A DNA stretch of 64,000 nt, from positions 1,798,472 through 1,862,471 of the forward strand of contig OY282448.1 of assembly GCA_958296175.1 (NCBI GenBank), in the 5' to 3' direction. The stretch is from an uncultured Chloroflexota bacterium. Lineage in GTDB: Bacteria > Chloroflexota > UBA11872. Below the pieces are notes generated by a model. That model ran no database searches and had not been told where the DNA came from. It saw only the letters and a list, made by a program, of their open reading frames with translations. Both the position numbers and the translations under genes were made by a program. This document shows, piece after piece, positions 62,398 through 64,000 of this stretch; position 1 is the first letter of the stretch, and every line of letters begins with the position of its first letter.

Positions 62398-62403
62398 TAT
62401 ATT
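62398..62403 (+). promoter_or_regulatory. Candidate -10 element upstream of the ATPase gene
   Basis: TATATT followed by GGG, about 90 bases before GTG 62494, matches the local element although the gene itself looks foreign. Confidence 0.35.
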
Positions 62404-62493
62404 GGGAGGCGTCCGCGGGCGTTGCGGCTTGCCAACCTGCGGGACTCGCCTTGCCGCGCCTCTCTCGTTGATCGACGCCAACTGGGGGTATCC

Positions 62494-64000
62494 GTGAGTG
62501 CTCGGAAAGCCAGCCAAGACTTTCCTGGCGAATACCACCTGGACGTCGAAGACTTCGGGCCGATCGTCAAGGCTAGTGTGGACCTGCGGCCACTGACGGT
62601 ATTCATTGGTCCGAGCAACACGGGGAAGTCCTACCTCTCGATCTTGGTGTATGCGTTGCATCAGTGTTTTGGTGACAGAGATATTGCGCCGTATGGGCGC
62701 CAGACGCGCTATAGGAATTATTTCCATCGATCGATATTCAGCTCGATGCTTGAAGCCAATAAATATCCCCCTGGAATGTTGGAGACGTTTGGAAATTGGC
62801 TGTCGCAGCAAGTCGATGCAAAATCCCAGACCTTCTTGCCGAAAGACGTGGATGCACATATACGCAAAGTATTTGAACAGGTGGCGGAGCTCAGCCATTA
62901 CTTCGAGCACGAAATCGGTCGTTGCTTTGGCGTTGACAATCTGAGTTTGTTGGTGAGGATATCGAGCTCATCTTCGTGCGCAAAAGCCGAGCTGTCCATT
63001 CCCCGATCGGGCAGTGATAGTGCAATTAAATATGGGATAAATATAGACGAGAATGGCGCTCGATTCTCAGGTAAGATTGGCGGTTCTGAACCACTCTCCA
63101 TTGAGACAGAACACCTATCGGGCCTTGGTGATCTTGTTTCACATTTCACCCAAAATTATTCACTACGAGGCGTTGAAGACGTTGAAGAAGGTCAAGGTCT
63201 GAAAATTTTGTTTGCTAAGACAGCTGAAGAGATCTTTCATTCTTTGCTTAATCCTCTGTATCGTAATGCATACTATTTACCAGCTGATCGTACCGGAGTG
63301 ATGCACAGCCATCAAGTCGTGGTGAGCACGTTGGTACAGAATGCTGCGACCGCCGGACTTCGCCCATCGGCCAGTATTCCTATCCTGTCTGGGGTATTGG
63401 CTGACTTCTTGAGCCAATTGATCGAGATGAGTGGAGGACGAGATCGTATCCAAACAGGACTGCGTCGCAGTGCTGCGCGGTTGGCTGACGGATTGTCAAA
63501 ACGTCTGGAGCAAGACGTTCTCAAGGGCGCCGTGCGTCTGAATGACGCGGCGGGCGAATACCCGAGTTTCGATTATCGGCCGGAAGGCTGGGACAAGAGC
63601 TTGCCGTTGATGCGCGCCTCTTCGATGGTGTCCGAGCTTGCGCCAGTCGTGCTGTATCTGCGGCACCTGGTGGGGCCGGGAGATATCCTGATTATCGAGG
63701 AGCCAGAGTCGCATCTGCATCCGGCAATGCAGGTCGAGTTTACGCGGCAGCTTGCGGCGGTCGTGCGGGCTGGTATCAGAGTGATCGTTACCACGCATAG
63801 CGAATGGCTGCTTCAGGAGCTTGCCAATCTGGTGCGCTTGTCGCAAGTTTCTGAAGCAGAGCGAAGCAAAATTGCTGGCGGTGACGTTGCGCTCGATACA
63901 ACCCAGGTGGGTGCGTGGCTGTTCAAGCCGGATGCGTCTGGTGAAGGTTCGACCGTGAGCGAGATTGGCCTCGATGAATCCGGTCTCTATCCGTCCGGAT
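62494..64000 (+). CDS. OLD/AAA15-type ATPase, 3' part beyond the window
   Basis: An open frame of 502 codons runs from GTG 62494 to the window end. It starts with a beta-rich ABC-ATPase core (VEDFGPIVKASVDLRPLTVF), Walker A IGPSNTGKS near residue 44, a helical insert, then a signature-like SSMVSELAPVVLYLRHL near 370, Walker B ILIIEEPESHLHP near 397 and the H-loop in VIVTTHSEWLLQEL. This is the pattern of OLD-family and AAA15/AAA21 ATPases, many of which act in anti-phage systems. No TOPRIM nuclease domain is reached before the edge. Codons use A and T in third positions far more than the rest of the window, a sign of recent transfer. A GGGGG stretch precedes the start. Confidence 0.85.
   Translation, partial: MSARKASQDFPGEYHLDVEDFGPIVKASVDLRPLTVFIGPSNTGKSYLSILVYALHQCFGDRDIAPYGRQTRYRNYFHRSIFSSMLEANKYPPGMLETFGNWLSQQVDAKSQTFLPKDVDAHIRKVFEQVAELSHYFEHEIGRCFGVDNLSLLVRISSSSSCAKAELSIPRSGSDSAIKYGINIDENGARFSGKIGGSEPLSIETEHLSGLGDLVSHFTQNYSLRGVEDVEEGQGLKILFAKTAEEIFHSLLNPLYRNAYYLPADRTGVMHSHQVVVSTLVQNAATAGLRPSASIPILSGVLADFLSQLIEMSGGRDRIQTGLRRSAARLADGLSKRLEQDVLKGAVRLNDAAGEYPSFDYRPEGWDKSLPLMRASSMVSELAPVVLYLRHLVGPGDILIIEEPESHLHPAMQVEFTRQLAAVVRAGIRVIVTTHSEWLLQELANLVRLSQVSEAERSKIAGGDVALDTTQVGAWLFKPDASGEGSTVSEIGLDESGLYPSG

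Overview
The window is GC-rich bacterial chromosome with dense operons, many GTG starts and four-base stop/start overlaps. No 16S or other marker RNA is present. The mix of an MreB/RodA elongation operon, c-di-AMP synthesis, extracellular modules of the F..W..lGG..fGwP..QYFqr type, and many Gfo/Idh oxidoreductases, amidohydrolases, sulfatases and DUF3604 proteins suggests a Chloroflexota lineage, perhaps SAR202-like. That assignment is an inference. No phage, transposase, tRNA or rRNA was recognised.

Left third (1-24100, minus strand). A nearly complete purine operon runs guaA-purD-purB-purC-purS-purQ-purL-purF-purM-purN-purH and continues into glgA, which is cut by the left edge. Most junctions are ATGA or GTGA overlaps. 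It supplies IMP from PRPP, plus GMP synthase and adenylosuccinate lyase. Upstream lies the rod-shape operon mreB-mreC-mreD-mrdA-rodA-thrB, then a PHP phosphoesterase-lon pair.

Middle (24150-44600, mostly plus strand). This is an accessory stretch: a degenerate Nudix protein, a large DUF3604 protein, a deletion remnant of a D12-class DNA adenine methylase, acetyl-CoA synthetase, a cytochrome c lipoprotein, a sugar-nucleotide epimerase and an undecaprenyl-phosphate sugar transferase, an unknown membrane protein, an OmpR-type regulator lacking its phospho-acceptor Asp, an amidohydrolase and Rieske pair, a DrrAB-like ABC transporter, a Gfo/Idh oxidoreductase, a composite NodB lipoprotein, a SnoaL-like protein and an ANTAR regulator.

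Right part (44600-64000). A YfhO membrane protein and a GT4 glycosyltransferase face a minus-strand cluster of cdaA-cdaR, argF, a SpoIID-type protein and a large secreted plant-type LRR protein. Then follow a peroxiredoxin lipoprotein whose catalytic Cys codon is an in-frame TGA (probable selenocysteine, with a SECIS-like hairpin), another Gfo/Idh enzyme, an ARSK-like sulfatase and, in visibly AT-richer DNA, the start of an OLD/AAA15-type ATPase.

Intergenic DNA is rich in palindromic repeats. It also holds three loci whose GC-rich repeats recur every 61-63 bases (CRISPR-like spacing, no cas genes) and two long poly-C runs, C19 and C23, each at an envelope-related gene. A recurring element of the form TAnnnT-T/C-GG precedes at least a dozen genes and is probably the local -10 promoter. 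The strongest leads are the selenocysteine peroxiredoxin, the 61-base repeat loci, the poly-C tracts and the ATPase at the right edge.
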